DNA from: Rubellimicrobium aerolatum
GTDB lineage: Bacteria > Pseudomonadota > Alphaproteobacteria > Rhodobacterales > Rhodobacteraceae
NCBI RefSeq assembly: GCF_017872975.1
Contig: NZ_JAGGJP010000020.1
Span: 1 to 49,903, forward strand
Direction: 5' to 3'
DNA: 49,903 bases
Numbering within the stretch: position 1 is the first letter of the stretch; every line of letters begins with the position of its first letter. Of this stretch, positions 41,145-49,903 are shown in pieces. The notes under the pieces are model-generated. The model saw nothing but the letters and a program-made list of their open reading frames with translations. It did not search any database and had not been told where the DNA came from. The position numbers were made by a program, and so were the translations under genes.

Positions 41145-41177
41145 GCAACGAACGCCCAGCCCCCGTTTCGCGCAACG
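41145..41177. promoter_or_regulatory. Bipartite motif GCAACGAACGC-N11-TTCGCGCAACG, copy B
   Basis: GCAACGAACGC (41145-41155) and TTCGCGCAACG (41167-41177) flank 11 nt, matching copy A at 7754-7786 in both half-sites and spacing while the 11 nt between differ. TTCGCGCAAC (41167-41176) also forms an inverted repeat with GTTGCGCGAA (41187-41196). It lies between the orphan minus-strand start at 41026 and the ABC importer gene at 41352, so it could serve either. The orientation relative to copy A favours the minus-strand unit. Confidence 0.5.
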
Positions 41178-41351
41178 CCCCCGGCGGTTGCGCGAATCAC
41201 GTCAGGCCACACGCGGAACGGGCTGCGGGCGGCCCCGGCCGGGCCGTTCGGGGGCGCGGAAGCGGATTGTCACGAACCCGTTTCAGTCGTCTACTACGCC
41301 CCGCGAAGCCGAGCGGACGGAGAGCCCGGCACGACCTGAGGGGAGACGAGG

Positions 41352-42464
41352 ATGAGATCGACCATCTGGATGGCGGGGGCCGCCGCGGCGCTTCTGGCCG
41401 GGGCCGCCGGGGCGCAGGACGCCGCCGTGGACCTCGACGCGCTGTATGCCGCCGCGCAGGAGGAAGGGATGCTGACCACCATCGCCCTGCCCCATGACTG
41501 GTGCAACTACGGCGCGATGATCGAGGGCTTCAAGGCGAAGTTTCCCGGCATCGAGGTCAACGAGCTGAACCCCAACGGGTCGTCGGCCGACGAGCTGGAG
41601 GCGGTGCGGGCCAACAGGGACAACACCGGCCCGCAGGCGCCGGACGTGCTGGACGTGGGCCTGAGCTTCGGCCCGGCCGCGCAGGAGGAGGGGCTGGTTC
41701 AGCCCTACAAGGTGTCGGTCTGGGATTCGATCCCCGAGGGCGCCAAGGACCCCGACGGCCACTGGTATGGCGACTACTACGGCGTCACCTCGTTCGTGGT
41801 GAACACCGACCTCGTGGACCCGGTGCCGGCCTCCTTCGCGGACCTGCTGAAGCCCGACTACGCGGGCATGGTGGCGCTGGCGGGCGACCCGCGCACGGCC
41901 AACAACGCCGCGATGGCGGTGATGGCGGCGGGGATCGCGCGCGGGGGCGAGCCGGGCGCGGGGACGGCCGAGGCCGGGCTCCAGTTCTTCAAGGAGATGA
42001 ACGAGGCGGGCAACTTCGTGCCCGTGGACGCCTCGTCGGGGTCGCTGGCGCAGGGCACGACGCCCATCGTCGTGGACTGGGACTACAACGGCCTGTCCAC
42101 GCGCGACCAGATGGCGGGCAACCCGCCGGTCGAGGTGGTCGTGCCCTCGGACGGGCTGGTGGCGGGGGTCTACGTGCAGGCGATCTCGGCCTATGCGCCG
42201 CACCCGAACGCCGCGAAGCTGTGGATGGAATACATCTACTCGGACGAGGGGCAGCTCCACTGGCTGTCGGGCTACTGCACGCCCATCCGCTTCACCGACA
42301 TGGTGGCGCGGGGCGTGGTGCCGCAGGAGATGCTGGACAAGCTGCCGCCCGCCGAGGCCTACGAGGCCGCCGTCTTCCCGAGCCTGGAGCAGGTGACGAC
42401 CCATTCCAGCGCCGTCCAGCAGGGCTGGGACACGGTGGTGGGCGCCGAGATCGCGGCCGAGTGA
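41352..42464 (+). CDS. ABC transporter extracellular solute-binding protein (iron/polyamine/phosphonate-type, family 1)
   Basis: A 370-residue periplasmic protein. Signal peptide residues 1-21 (MRSTIWMAGAAAALLAGAAGA) are followed by DLDALYAAAQEEGMLTTIALPHDWCNYGAMIEGFKAKFPGIEVNEL. The two cysteines (DWCNYG and SGYCTPIR) are positioned to form a disulfide. The C-terminal LWMEYIYSDEGQLHWLSGYCTPIRF is the usual solute-binding-protein end. Relatives bind polyamines, Fe3+ or aminoethylphosphonate, and the ligand cannot be read here. First gene of an importer operon that ends with a PHP phosphoesterase, hinting at a phosphorylated substrate. A strong hairpin separates it from the first permease gene. 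Confidence 0.92.
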   Translation: MRSTIWMAGAAAALLAGAAGAQDAAVDLDALYAAAQEEGMLTTIALPHDWCNYGAMIEGFKAKFPGIEVNELNPNGSSADELEAVRANRDNTGPQAPDVLDVGLSFGPAAQEEGLVQPYKVSVWDSIPEGAKDPDGHWYGDYYGVTSFVVNTDLVDPVPASFADLLKPDYAGMVALAGDPRTANNAAMAVMAAGIARGGEPGAGTAEAGLQFFKEMNEAGNFVPVDASSGSLAQGTTPIVVDWDYNGLSTRDQMAGNPPVEVVVPSDGLVAGVYVQAISAYAPHPNAAKLWMEYIYSDEGQLHWLSGYCTPIRFTDMVARGVVPQEMLDKLPPAEAYEAAVFPSLEQVTTHSSAVQQGWDTVVGAEIAAE

Positions 42465-42472
42465 CCGCAACG

Positions 42473-42500
42473 GGGCCCGGCGGCGCGATCCGCCGGGCCC
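42473..42500 (+). terminator. Intra-operon hairpin (attenuator or mRNA stabiliser)
   Basis: A perfect 11-bp stem GGGCCCGGCGG/CCGCCGGGCCC with a 6-nt loop, followed by TTCCCCCCTT, lies between the binding-protein and permease genes. Such hairpins commonly keep binding-protein mRNA in excess over the membrane components. Confidence 0.65.
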
Positions 42501-42524
42501 TTCCCCCCTTGAAAGGACTCCCGG

Positions 42525-43430
42525 ATGCCCGACGGCGCCCTGGCGGCCCCCGCGAGCGGGGCCGGACCGACAGCGCGGAGGCCGTGGCGGCCGCCGCTCG
42601 ACTGGGTGGGCGTCGCGCCGTTCCTGGTCGTGGCGGTGCTGTTCCTGATCCTGCCGACGCTGCACATCGTGCAGGCGGCGTTCCGGGACGGGTCCGGTTC
42701 CTTCACTCTCGACAACCTGTGGGGGCTGAACGAGCCGTCGATCCGCCAGGCCTACTGGACCTCCATCCAGGTGAGCTTCCTGTCGGCGCTGATCGGCTGC
42801 GCGGCGGGGTTCGCGCTGGCGGCGGCGCTGGTGCTGGGGGGGCTGCCGCGCTGGGTCCGGGCGCCGATGATGACCTTCTCGGGCGTGGCGTCGAACTTCG
42901 CGGGGGTGCCCCTGGCCTTCGCCTTCATCGCCTCGGTCGGGCCGGCGGGGCTGTTCACGCTGCTGCTGCGGAACGAGTTCGGCATCAACCTGCGCGCCCA
43001 TGGGTGGAACCTGTTCTCCACCTGGGGGCTGATCCTGACCTACCTCTACTTCCAGATCCCCCTGATGATCCTCATCATCACGCCGGCGCTGGAGGGGCTG
43101 CGGCGCGAATGGCGGGAGGCCGCGGCGTCGCTGGGGGCGACGGGCCTGCAATACTGGCGGATGGTGGCCGTCCCGATCCTGCTGCCGTCGATCCTGGGGA
43201 CGCTGTGCCTGCTGTTCGCCAACGCCTTCGGCGCGGTGGCGACGGCGATGGCGCTGGCGGGGCCCACGTTCAACATCGCGCCGATCCTGCTGTTCAGCCA
43301 GATCCGGGGCGACGTGCTGGGCAATCCGGGGCTGGGCTACGCGCTGGCGCTGGGGATGATCGTCATCACCGGGGTCGCGAACGCGCTGTATATCGTGCTG
43401 CGCGCCCGGTCCGAGAGGTGGCTGCGATGA
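42525..43430 (+). CDS. ABC transporter permease (first subunit)
   Basis: A 301-residue permease with six predicted helices after a Pro/Ala/Arg-rich cytoplasmic N-tail. Helix 1 is VGVAPFLVVAVLFLILPTLHIVQAAF. The coupling EAA loop reads EWREAAASLGATGLQYWRMVAVPILLPSILGTLCLLFANAFGAVATAMALAG. It belongs to the PotB/aminoethylphosphonate permease type. AAAGGA 8 nt upstream sets the ATG at 42525. It overlaps the next gene by 4 bp (ATGA), so translation of the two membrane subunits is coupled. Confidence 0.94.
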   Translation: MPDGALAAPASGAGPTARRPWRPPLDWVGVAPFLVVAVLFLILPTLHIVQAAFRDGSGSFTLDNLWGLNEPSIRQAYWTSIQVSFLSALIGCAAGFALAAALVLGGLPRWVRAPMMTFSGVASNFAGVPLAFAFIASVGPAGLFTLLLRNEFGINLRAHGWNLFSTWGLILTYLYFQIPLMILIITPALEGLRREWREAAASLGATGLQYWRMVAVPILLPSILGTLCLLFANAFGAVATAMALAGPTFNIAPILLFSQIRGDVLGNPGLGYALALGMIVITGVANALYIVLRARSERWLR

Positions 43431-44209
43431 CCCGTCCCGCCGCCTGGGTGGCGCTGGTGCTGGGGCTTCTGTATTTCGTGATCCCGCTGTGGGGGATGGC
43501 CGAGTTCAGCCTGCGGATGCGGCGGGGGGTCTATTCGCTGGACGCCTACGGGTCGGTGCTGGCGAACCCGGAGTTCCAGCGGACCTTCGGCTTCTCGGTG
43601 CTGATGGCGGTGGTGACCATCCTGGTGGGCGTGCTGCTGGTGGTGCCGACCGCCTACTGGGTGCGGCTGCGGATGCCGCGCCTGCGCCCGGTGGTGGAGT
43701 TCATCACGCTGCTGCCCCTGGTGATTCCGGCCATCGTCATCGCCTTCGGCTATATCCGGCTTTACAACACCGGGTCCTGGCTGCCGCTGACCGGGACCGC
43801 CGGGGGGGCGAACGTGCTGCTGCTGATGGGCTACACGATGCTGGCGCTGCCCTACATGTATCGCGCCGTCGATACCGGGCTGGCGTCGGTGGACGTGCGC
43901 ACGCTGACCGAGGCGTCGCAGAGCCTTGGCGCGGGCTGGGGGACGATCCTCGGGCGGGTGATCCTGCCCAACGTCGTCGTCGCGGTGCTGTCGGGGGCCT
44001 TCCTGACCTTCGCCATCGTCATCGGCGAGTTCACCTTCGCCGCGCTGCTCGACCGGCCGGCCTTCGGGCCCTTCATGCAGCGGGTGGGAGAGGACTCGGC
44101 CTACGAGCCGTCCGCTCTCGCCGTCATCGCCTTCGCGATCACCTGGGCCTGCATGGGCCTCATCGGGCTGGTGACGCGGACCCAGAAGCACACGCGGGCG
44201 GGGGCCTGA
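43427..44209 (+). CDS. ABC transporter permease (second subunit)
   Basis: A 260-residue PotC-like permease with six predicted helices. It starts MTRPAAWVALVLGLLYFVIPLWGMAEFSL. The coupling loop is TLTEASQSLGAGWGTILGRVILPNVVVAVLSGAFLTFAIVIGEFTFAALLDRPAFGPFM. It starts 4 bp inside the previous gene and its TGA is directly followed by the ATG of the ATPase gene, so the three proteins are made in a coupled way. Confidence 0.94.
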   Translation: MTRPAAWVALVLGLLYFVIPLWGMAEFSLRMRRGVYSLDAYGSVLANPEFQRTFGFSVLMAVVTILVGVLLVVPTAYWVRLRMPRLRPVVEFITLLPLVIPAIVIAFGYIRLYNTGSWLPLTGTAGGANVLLLMGYTMLALPYMYRAVDTGLASVDVRTLTEASQSLGAGWGTILGRVILPNVVVAVLSGAFLTFAIVIGEFTFAALLDRPAFGPFMQRVGEDSAYEPSALAVIAFAITWACMGLIGLVTRTQKHTRAGA

Positions 44210-45268
44210 ATGGCGTATCTCGACATCCTGAACTTGCAGAAGTCCTTCGGGGCGAACCGGGTGGTGCGGGACTTCTCCCTCCCCATCGACAAGGGGGAGT
44301 TCGTGTCGCTGCTGGGGCCGTCGGGCTGCGGCAAGACCACGGTGCTGCGGATGGTGGCGGGGTTCGAGACGCCGGACGAGGGCGCGATCCGCATCGAGGG
44401 GCGGGACGTGGTGCCGCTGCGGCCGAACCAGAGGAACATCGGCATGGTGTTCCAGAGCTATGCGCTGTTCCCGAACCTGACGGTGGCGGGGAACGTGGGC
44501 TTCGGGCTGAAGGTCGCGGGCGTGGCGGGGGCCGAGACGCGGGCGCGCGTGGCCGAGATGCTGGAGCTGATCGGGCTGCCCGAGATGGGCGGGCGCTATC
44601 CGTTCCAGCTTTCGGGCGGGCAGCAGCAGCGGGTGGCCTTGGCGCGGGCGCTGGCCCCCCGGCCTCGGGTGCTGCTGCTGGACGAGCCGTTGTCGGCGCT
44701 GGACGCCAAGGTGCGGGTCCGGCTGCGCGGCGAGATCCGGGAGATCCAGCGGCGGCTGGGGATCACGACGATCTTCGTCACCCACGACCAGGAGGAGGCG
44801 CTGTCCATCTCCGACCGCGTGGTGGTGATGAACGGCGGCGTCGCCGATCAGGTCGGCACGCCCTTCGCGATCTACAACCAGCCGGCGACGCCCTTCGTCG
44901 CGGGCTTCGTCGGCGCGCTGACGCCCATCGAGGCGACGGTGGTCGATCCGCGCGCGGGCACGGTGTCGTCGGGGGGGATGGTGATGCACCTGGGCCGGGC
45001 GCTGCCGATGGCGGCGGGGACGGTGGTGCCCATCGCGCTGCGCCCGGAATCGGTGCGGCTGGGGCGCGAGGCGGGGCGGGAGATCGTGCTGCCCGCCACC
45101 GCGCGGGCGGTGGAGTTCATGGGGTCGGTGATCCGCATCCGCGCCGAGGCGGGGGGACAGAGCTTCCTCCTCGACACCTTCAACCGGGCCGACGCGCCGC
45201 CGCCGCAACCGGGCGAGCCGGTGGAGATCAGCTTCTCGGGCCGCGACGTCATCGTGATCGGAGGCTGA
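44210..45268 (+). CDS. ABC transporter ATP-binding protein with TOBE domain
   Basis: A 352-residue ATPase. Walker A GPSGCGKTTVLRMVAG (about 37-52), Q-loop GMVFQSYALFPNLTV, signature [15 protein letters not shown], Walker B VLLLDEPLSALD and H-loop [12 protein letters not shown] are all intact. Residues about 240-350 form the C-terminal TOBE regulatory domain typical of PotA/FbpC/MalK-type importers (LRPESVRLGREAGREIVLPATARAVEFMGSVIRIRAEAGGQSFLLD). It energises the two permeases encoded upstream. One base separates its stop from the PHP gene. Confidence 0.95.
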   Translation: MAYLDILNLQKSFGANRVVRDFSLPIDKGEFVSLLGPSGCGKTTVLRMVAGFETPDEGAIRIEGRDVVPLRPNQRNIGMVFQSYALFPNLTVAGNVGFGLKVAGVAGAETRARVAEMLELIGLPEMGGRYPFQLSGGQQQRVALARALAPRPRVLLLDEPLSALDAKVRVRLRGEIREIQRRLGITTIFVTHDQEEALSISDRVVVMNGGVADQVGTPFAIYNQPATPFVAGFVGALTPIEATVVDPRAGTVSSGGMVMHLGRALPMAAGTVVPIALRPESVRLGREAGREIVLPATARAVEFMGSVIRIRAEAGGQSFLLDTFNRADAPPPQPGEPVEISFSGRDVIVIGG

Positions 45269-45269
45269 C

Positions 45270-46187
45270 ATGATCCCGTGGGACGCGCCGGGCCGCTTCT
45301 GGCGGGGCAACCTGCACACCCATTCCGACCGCAGCGACGGGGCGCTGCCGCCCGAGGAGGTCTGCCGCCGCTACCGCGCCGAGGGCTACGACTTCCTGGC
45401 GCTGACGGATCACTTCGTGGGCGCCTATGGCTATCCCATCGTGGACACGGTGCCCTTCCGCACCGACCGCTTCACCACGATCCTGGGGGCCGAGCTTCAT
45501 TCGGGCGCCATGGCGAACGGCGAGCTGTGGCACATCCTCGCCGTGGGCCTGCCGCCCGGTTTCGCGCCGTCCCGCACGCCGACGTTCCAGCCGATCCCCG
45601 ATCAGGAGAGCGCGCCGGACCTCGCGCGGCGGGCGGTGGAGGCCGGGGCCTTCGTCGCCATCGCCCATCCGCAATGGTCGGGGCTGACCGAGGCCGACGC
45701 CCGGTCCCTCGCCGGCATCGTCCACGCGGTCGAGACCTACAACCACGGCTGCGCGGTGGGCTGCGACCGGGCGGACGGGTTCCAGATGCTCGACCTGCTG
45801 CTGACCGAGGGGCACCGGCTGACCCTTTGCGCCACGGACGATGCCCATTTCACCGAGCCCGACCATTTCGGCGGCTGGGTCATGGTCAAGGCCGAGGCGA
45901 ACGAGCCCGAGGCGCTGCTGGCGGCGCTGAAGGCGGGGGCCACCTACTCCAGCCAAGGGCCCGAGATCCGGGGGATCGAGCTTTCCGGCGACGCGCTGCG
46001 GGTGGACTGCTCGGCCGCGGCGGCGATCATCGTCTCGGGGCGCGGCACGGCGTCGAAGGCGATCCATGGCGAGTCGATGACGACCGGCGTCATGCCGCTC
46101 GGGCGGTTCGAGGGCTCGCCTTGGCTGCGGGTGACGGTGGTGGACCGGGCGGGGCGCAAGGCCTGGGCGAACCCGATCTGGCGCTGA
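45270..46187 (+). CDS. PHP-domain phosphoesterase
   Basis: A 305-residue cytoplasmic protein. The PHP metal-binding motif is at the start (FWRGNLHTHSDRSDGALPPEEVCRRYRAEGYDFLALTDHF, with His16, His18, Asp20 and the later Asp-His). Further ligands are ILGAELHSG (Glu-x-His), FVAIAHPQW (His), and CATDDAHF (Asp-x-His) near residue 190. PHP proteins hydrolyse phosphomonoesters or phosphodiesters. Being the last gene of the importer operon, it may cleave phosphate from an imported organophosphate such as a phosphodiester or nucleotide. That role is inference. The C-terminal about 90 residues form a beta-rich extra domain. Confidence 0.9.
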   Translation: MIPWDAPGRFWRGNLHTHSDRSDGALPPEEVCRRYRAEGYDFLALTDHFVGAYGYPIVDTVPFRTDRFTTILGAELHSGAMANGELWHILAVGLPPGFAPSRTPTFQPIPDQESAPDLARRAVEAGAFVAIAHPQWSGLTEADARSLAGIVHAVETYNHGCAVGCDRADGFQMLDLLLTEGHRLTLCATDDAHFTEPDHFGGWVMVKAEANEPEALLAALKAGATYSSQGPEIRGIELSGDALRVDCSAAAAIIVSGRGTASKAIHGESMTTGVMPLGRFEGSPWLRVTVVDRAGRKAWANPIWR

Positions 46188-46251
46188 GGGCCGGGCCGGA
46201 ACATCGCGCGGGCTCGGCGGTTTGACGGGCGTCCCTTCCGCCGAGGTGCCC

Positions 46252-48095
<1,844 letters not shown>

Positions 48096-48099
<4 letters not shown>

Positions 48100-49439
48100 G
48101 CGAGATCGGGCTCGGCGAGGTAGGGCGCGACCAGCGCGCGGAGGTCCAGCCGCGCGCCCAGCCGCGCGGCGAGGAGGTAGAGACCGCCCAGCTTGCGCTG
48201 CACGAAGATCGCCTCGGCGGGCGGCACGCGCCAGGCGCTGCGGTCCTGGGCCAGCGCCGTCCCCCGGTCGCGCAGCACCTGGAGGAGGTCGCTGCGCCCG
48301 AAGTCGAAGGGACCGTCGTGCAGCATTGCCCCGGCGGCGAGGTCGAAGAGGGCCAGCGCCTCGGCCCGGTGCGCGGGCGGCGTGCGGTCGTCGAGCGCCC
48401 CGAAGGCCCGGAGCGCCGCCTCGGCCGCCGTCCGATCGCGGTCGCGGGCGGCCAGCAGCATCCTCCGGTAGAGCCGCGCGAGGTCCGGCGGCACCGACCG
48501 CGTCGCCCCGAAGTCGAGCAGCACCACCCGATCCCCGTCCCAGCGGTAGTTGGCGAGGTTGGGGTCGGTCTGCATCCAGCCCAGCCGGAACAGCTCCGCG
48601 AGCCCCAGGTCGAGGATGGCCGCCGCCACGCGGTCGCGGGTCGCCTGCGGGGCGCGGGCGAGCGACTCCAAGGGCTCGCCGGGCTCGTAGGTCATGGCGA
48701 GGACGCGGGGGGTGGACAGGTCCGCCGCCACCTCGGGCACCCGGAAGCGGGGGTCGTCCGCGAGGAGCGCCCCGAACCGGCGGAGGTGGCCGGCCTCGGC
48801 CGCGTAGTCGGCCTCCTCGCGCAGTTGCCGCTTGGCCTCGGCGAGCAGGGGGGCGAGGTCGAGGCCCTCGGGCGCGAGGCGCGAGAGGCGCAGGAGGGCG
48901 GCCACGTTGTCCACGTCGCTGTCGATGCTGCGGGCGACGCCGGGATACTGGACCTTGATGGCGAGGTCGCGGCCCTCGTCGTGATCGGCCCGCAGCCGCG
49001 CCCGGTGGACCTGCCCGATGGAGGCCGCCGCCAGGGGGCGCGTGTCGAAGTCCACGAAGCGCCCGCGCCAGCCCGGCCCCCATTCGCGGTCGAGCACCTG
49101 CCCGAGCTGGCGCGGCGGCATCGGGTCGGCCCCGGCGCGCAGGCGGGCGAGGATGTCCGACAGCTCGGGCGGCAGGAGGTCGCCCGCGTCCATCGACAGG
49201 AGCTGCCCCATCTTCATGGCCGCGCCGCGCATCTCGGCCAGCCGGTCGGCGACGCGCCGGGCGTTGGCGGGGGTGAGGAGGAGGTCGCCCATCCCCGGCC
49301 TCTCGCCCCGCGCCAGGGCGCGGGCCCCCTCGGCCAGCGTGCCGCCCGCGACCCCGGCGGCAAGGCCGCCCAGCCGCGTCAGCCGCGCGAGGCGGCCCGA
49401 GGGGATCGGCGTGCCCTTGGGGCGGGGGTCGCGGCTCAT
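48096..49439 (-). CDS. ABC1/UbiB-AarF family atypical kinase
   Basis: A 447-residue protein-kinase-like protein. Family hallmarks are the KxGQ motif (AAMKMGQLLSMD, about 75-86), the Ala-rich nucleotide loop LAAASIGQVHRARL, invariant lysine in DLAIKVQYPGV, DPNLANYRW in place of the kinase catalytic loop (HxDxxxxN type) and LLDFGATRSV as DFG. Such proteins support ubiquinone biosynthesis or isoprenoid lipid handling, often with ATPase rather than protein kinase activity. This is the soluble AarF-like form without C-terminal membrane helices. Its TAA stop interleaves with the treZ stop on the other strand (4-bp overlap), so the two genes converge completely. Confidence 0.92.
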
Positions 49440-49809
49440 GGCCTCTCCTGCGGGTCGGGTGGCGGCGCCCGGACCACCTAGCCCGGGCGCGGGGAAGGCG
49501 AGCCGAATCAGCCGCAGGGCGGCCGCGAATCACCCCCGCGCCATGCCGGGACGGCCACCGCTCCGGGCCGCCCCAAGCGACGCGAGCGCTAACATCCCAC
49601 GTTCAACCGCCACTTGCCATCGGCGGGTTTCCGTCCAGCGAAGCGATCCGGAGGCGCCGATCCGCCGGCCATCCGGCCAGGGAAAGGCGCGATCTCGCTG
49701 CTTCGCAGCGAAACGACCGGCAGGGACCCGCCACCCGGCCCGCCGGGCGTTTGCCCGCGCGGCGAGCCTCTCCTAACCAGCGTTCCATAACGAGGGGAAC
49801 CTGAACACA
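49440..49809. other. Intergenic stretch before the right-edge gene
   Basis: Between the ABC1 kinase start and the last gene, 370 bp hold no supportable gene. A 7-bp hairpin TCGCTGC-TTC-GCAGCGA lies at 49695-49711, and CGGGC-GTTT-GCCCG at 49744-49757. A loose TTGCCC-N17-TAACCA pair just downstream could be the promoter of the gene at 49810. The bipartite motif seen at 7754 and 41145 is not present here. Confidence 0.45.
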
Positions 49810-49903
49810 ATGACCATTTACTATGTATCGGCTTCTGGCGGTTCGTCGGGCGACGGGAGTTCCGGCTCGCCGTTCCGCACGATCGGGCAGGCGATGGGGT
49901 CCA
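49810..49903 (+). CDS. N-terminus of a right-handed beta-helix-type protein (partial, cut by the window edge)
   Basis: The first 31 codons read MTIYYVSASGGSSGDGSSGS then PFRTIGQAMGS. The pattern YYVSxxGxDxxxGSxxxPFxTIxxAM is the usual first strand of secreted right-handed parallel beta-helix proteins (pectate-lyase, C5-epimerase or tailspike-like). No signal peptide is present, which fits type I-secreted RTX epimerase-like proteins or phage/GTA tail or spike proteins. A GAGGGG lies 10-12 nt before the ATG. The rest is outside the window. Confidence 0.6.
   Translation, partial: MTIYYVSASGGSSGDGSSGSPFRTIGQAMGS

Noticed and set aside
35816-41212. 1798-codon minus-strand open frame spanning the whole TetR-RND operon
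   Set aside because: It is the antisense shadow of three well-supported genes. Its product is a His/Arg/Asp-rich string with no domain, a known effect of GC-rich codon bias. Only its extreme start (41026) is kept as a separate observation.

Overview
The window is about 50 kb of very GC-rich chromosome. Its codon use, its gene families (Bug/TctC-type binding protein, fused indolepyruvate ferredoxin oxidoreductase, a homologue of a gene-transfer-agent head-spike base protein, a CtrA-type box) and its gene order fit an alphaproteobacterium of the order Rhodobacterales. I cannot name the genus. No insertion sequence, integrase, CRISPR array or rRNA is visible. Most of the window is core or semi-core metabolism, transport and stress genes.

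Layout. 1-2.2 kb: 3' tip of a biotin carboxylase-type gene, a TerC membrane protein, two tandem tRNA-Gly(GCC) units each with its own promoter and terminator, and an SMP-30/gluconolactonase gene. 2.3-3.9 kb: a divergent Mn-catalase / DUF892 stress pair; the DUF892 gene has an exact GGAAC-N16-CGTT box upstream. 4-7.2 kb: LysR regulator, DoxX, VOC dioxygenase and glutathionyl-hydroquinone reductase, which look like a quinone/aromatic detoxification cassette. 7.3-7.7 kb: an isolated spike-base-protein gene coupled to a 40-aa ORF. 7.8-17.1 kb (minus): galM, AbrB-type membrane protein, ABM monooxygenase, tripartite tricarboxylate transporter TctABC and fused indolepyruvate:ferredoxin oxidoreductase. 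17.3-19.9 kb: an RTX calcium-binding protein and an orphan amino-acid-type binding protein. 20-24.1 kb (minus): sulfate ABC transporter cysPTWA preceded by an Rrf2 regulator.

24.2-32.6 kb: an ApnL-like TIM-barrel protein, CorA, acyl-CoA synthetase, an ABC exporter and an HtrA-like protease (all minus), then a lytic transglycosylase (plus). 32.6-35.3 kb: a diguanylate cyclase under a perfect CtrA-type box, a CDF cation efflux protein and tRNA-Phe(GAA). 35.8-41 kb: TetR, RND adaptor and RND pump as one operon behind a perfect 20-bp palindromic operator. 41.3-46.2 kb: a four-gene ABC importer plus a PHP-domain phosphoesterase. 46.2-49.4 kb: trehalohydrolase TreZ and, convergently, an ABC1/UbiB-type kinase. 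The right edge cuts a beta-helix-type protein after 31 codons.

The observation I consider most worth following is a 33-bp bipartite motif (GCAACGAACGC-N11-TTCGCGCAACG). It occurs with identical spacing at two distant places: just upstream of the spike-base-protein gene, and upstream of an orphan Shine-Dalgarno/ATG that lies antisense to the end of the RND pump gene. This looks like a shared promoter/operator of a small dispersed regulon, possibly linked to gene-transfer-agent genes. That link is inference.
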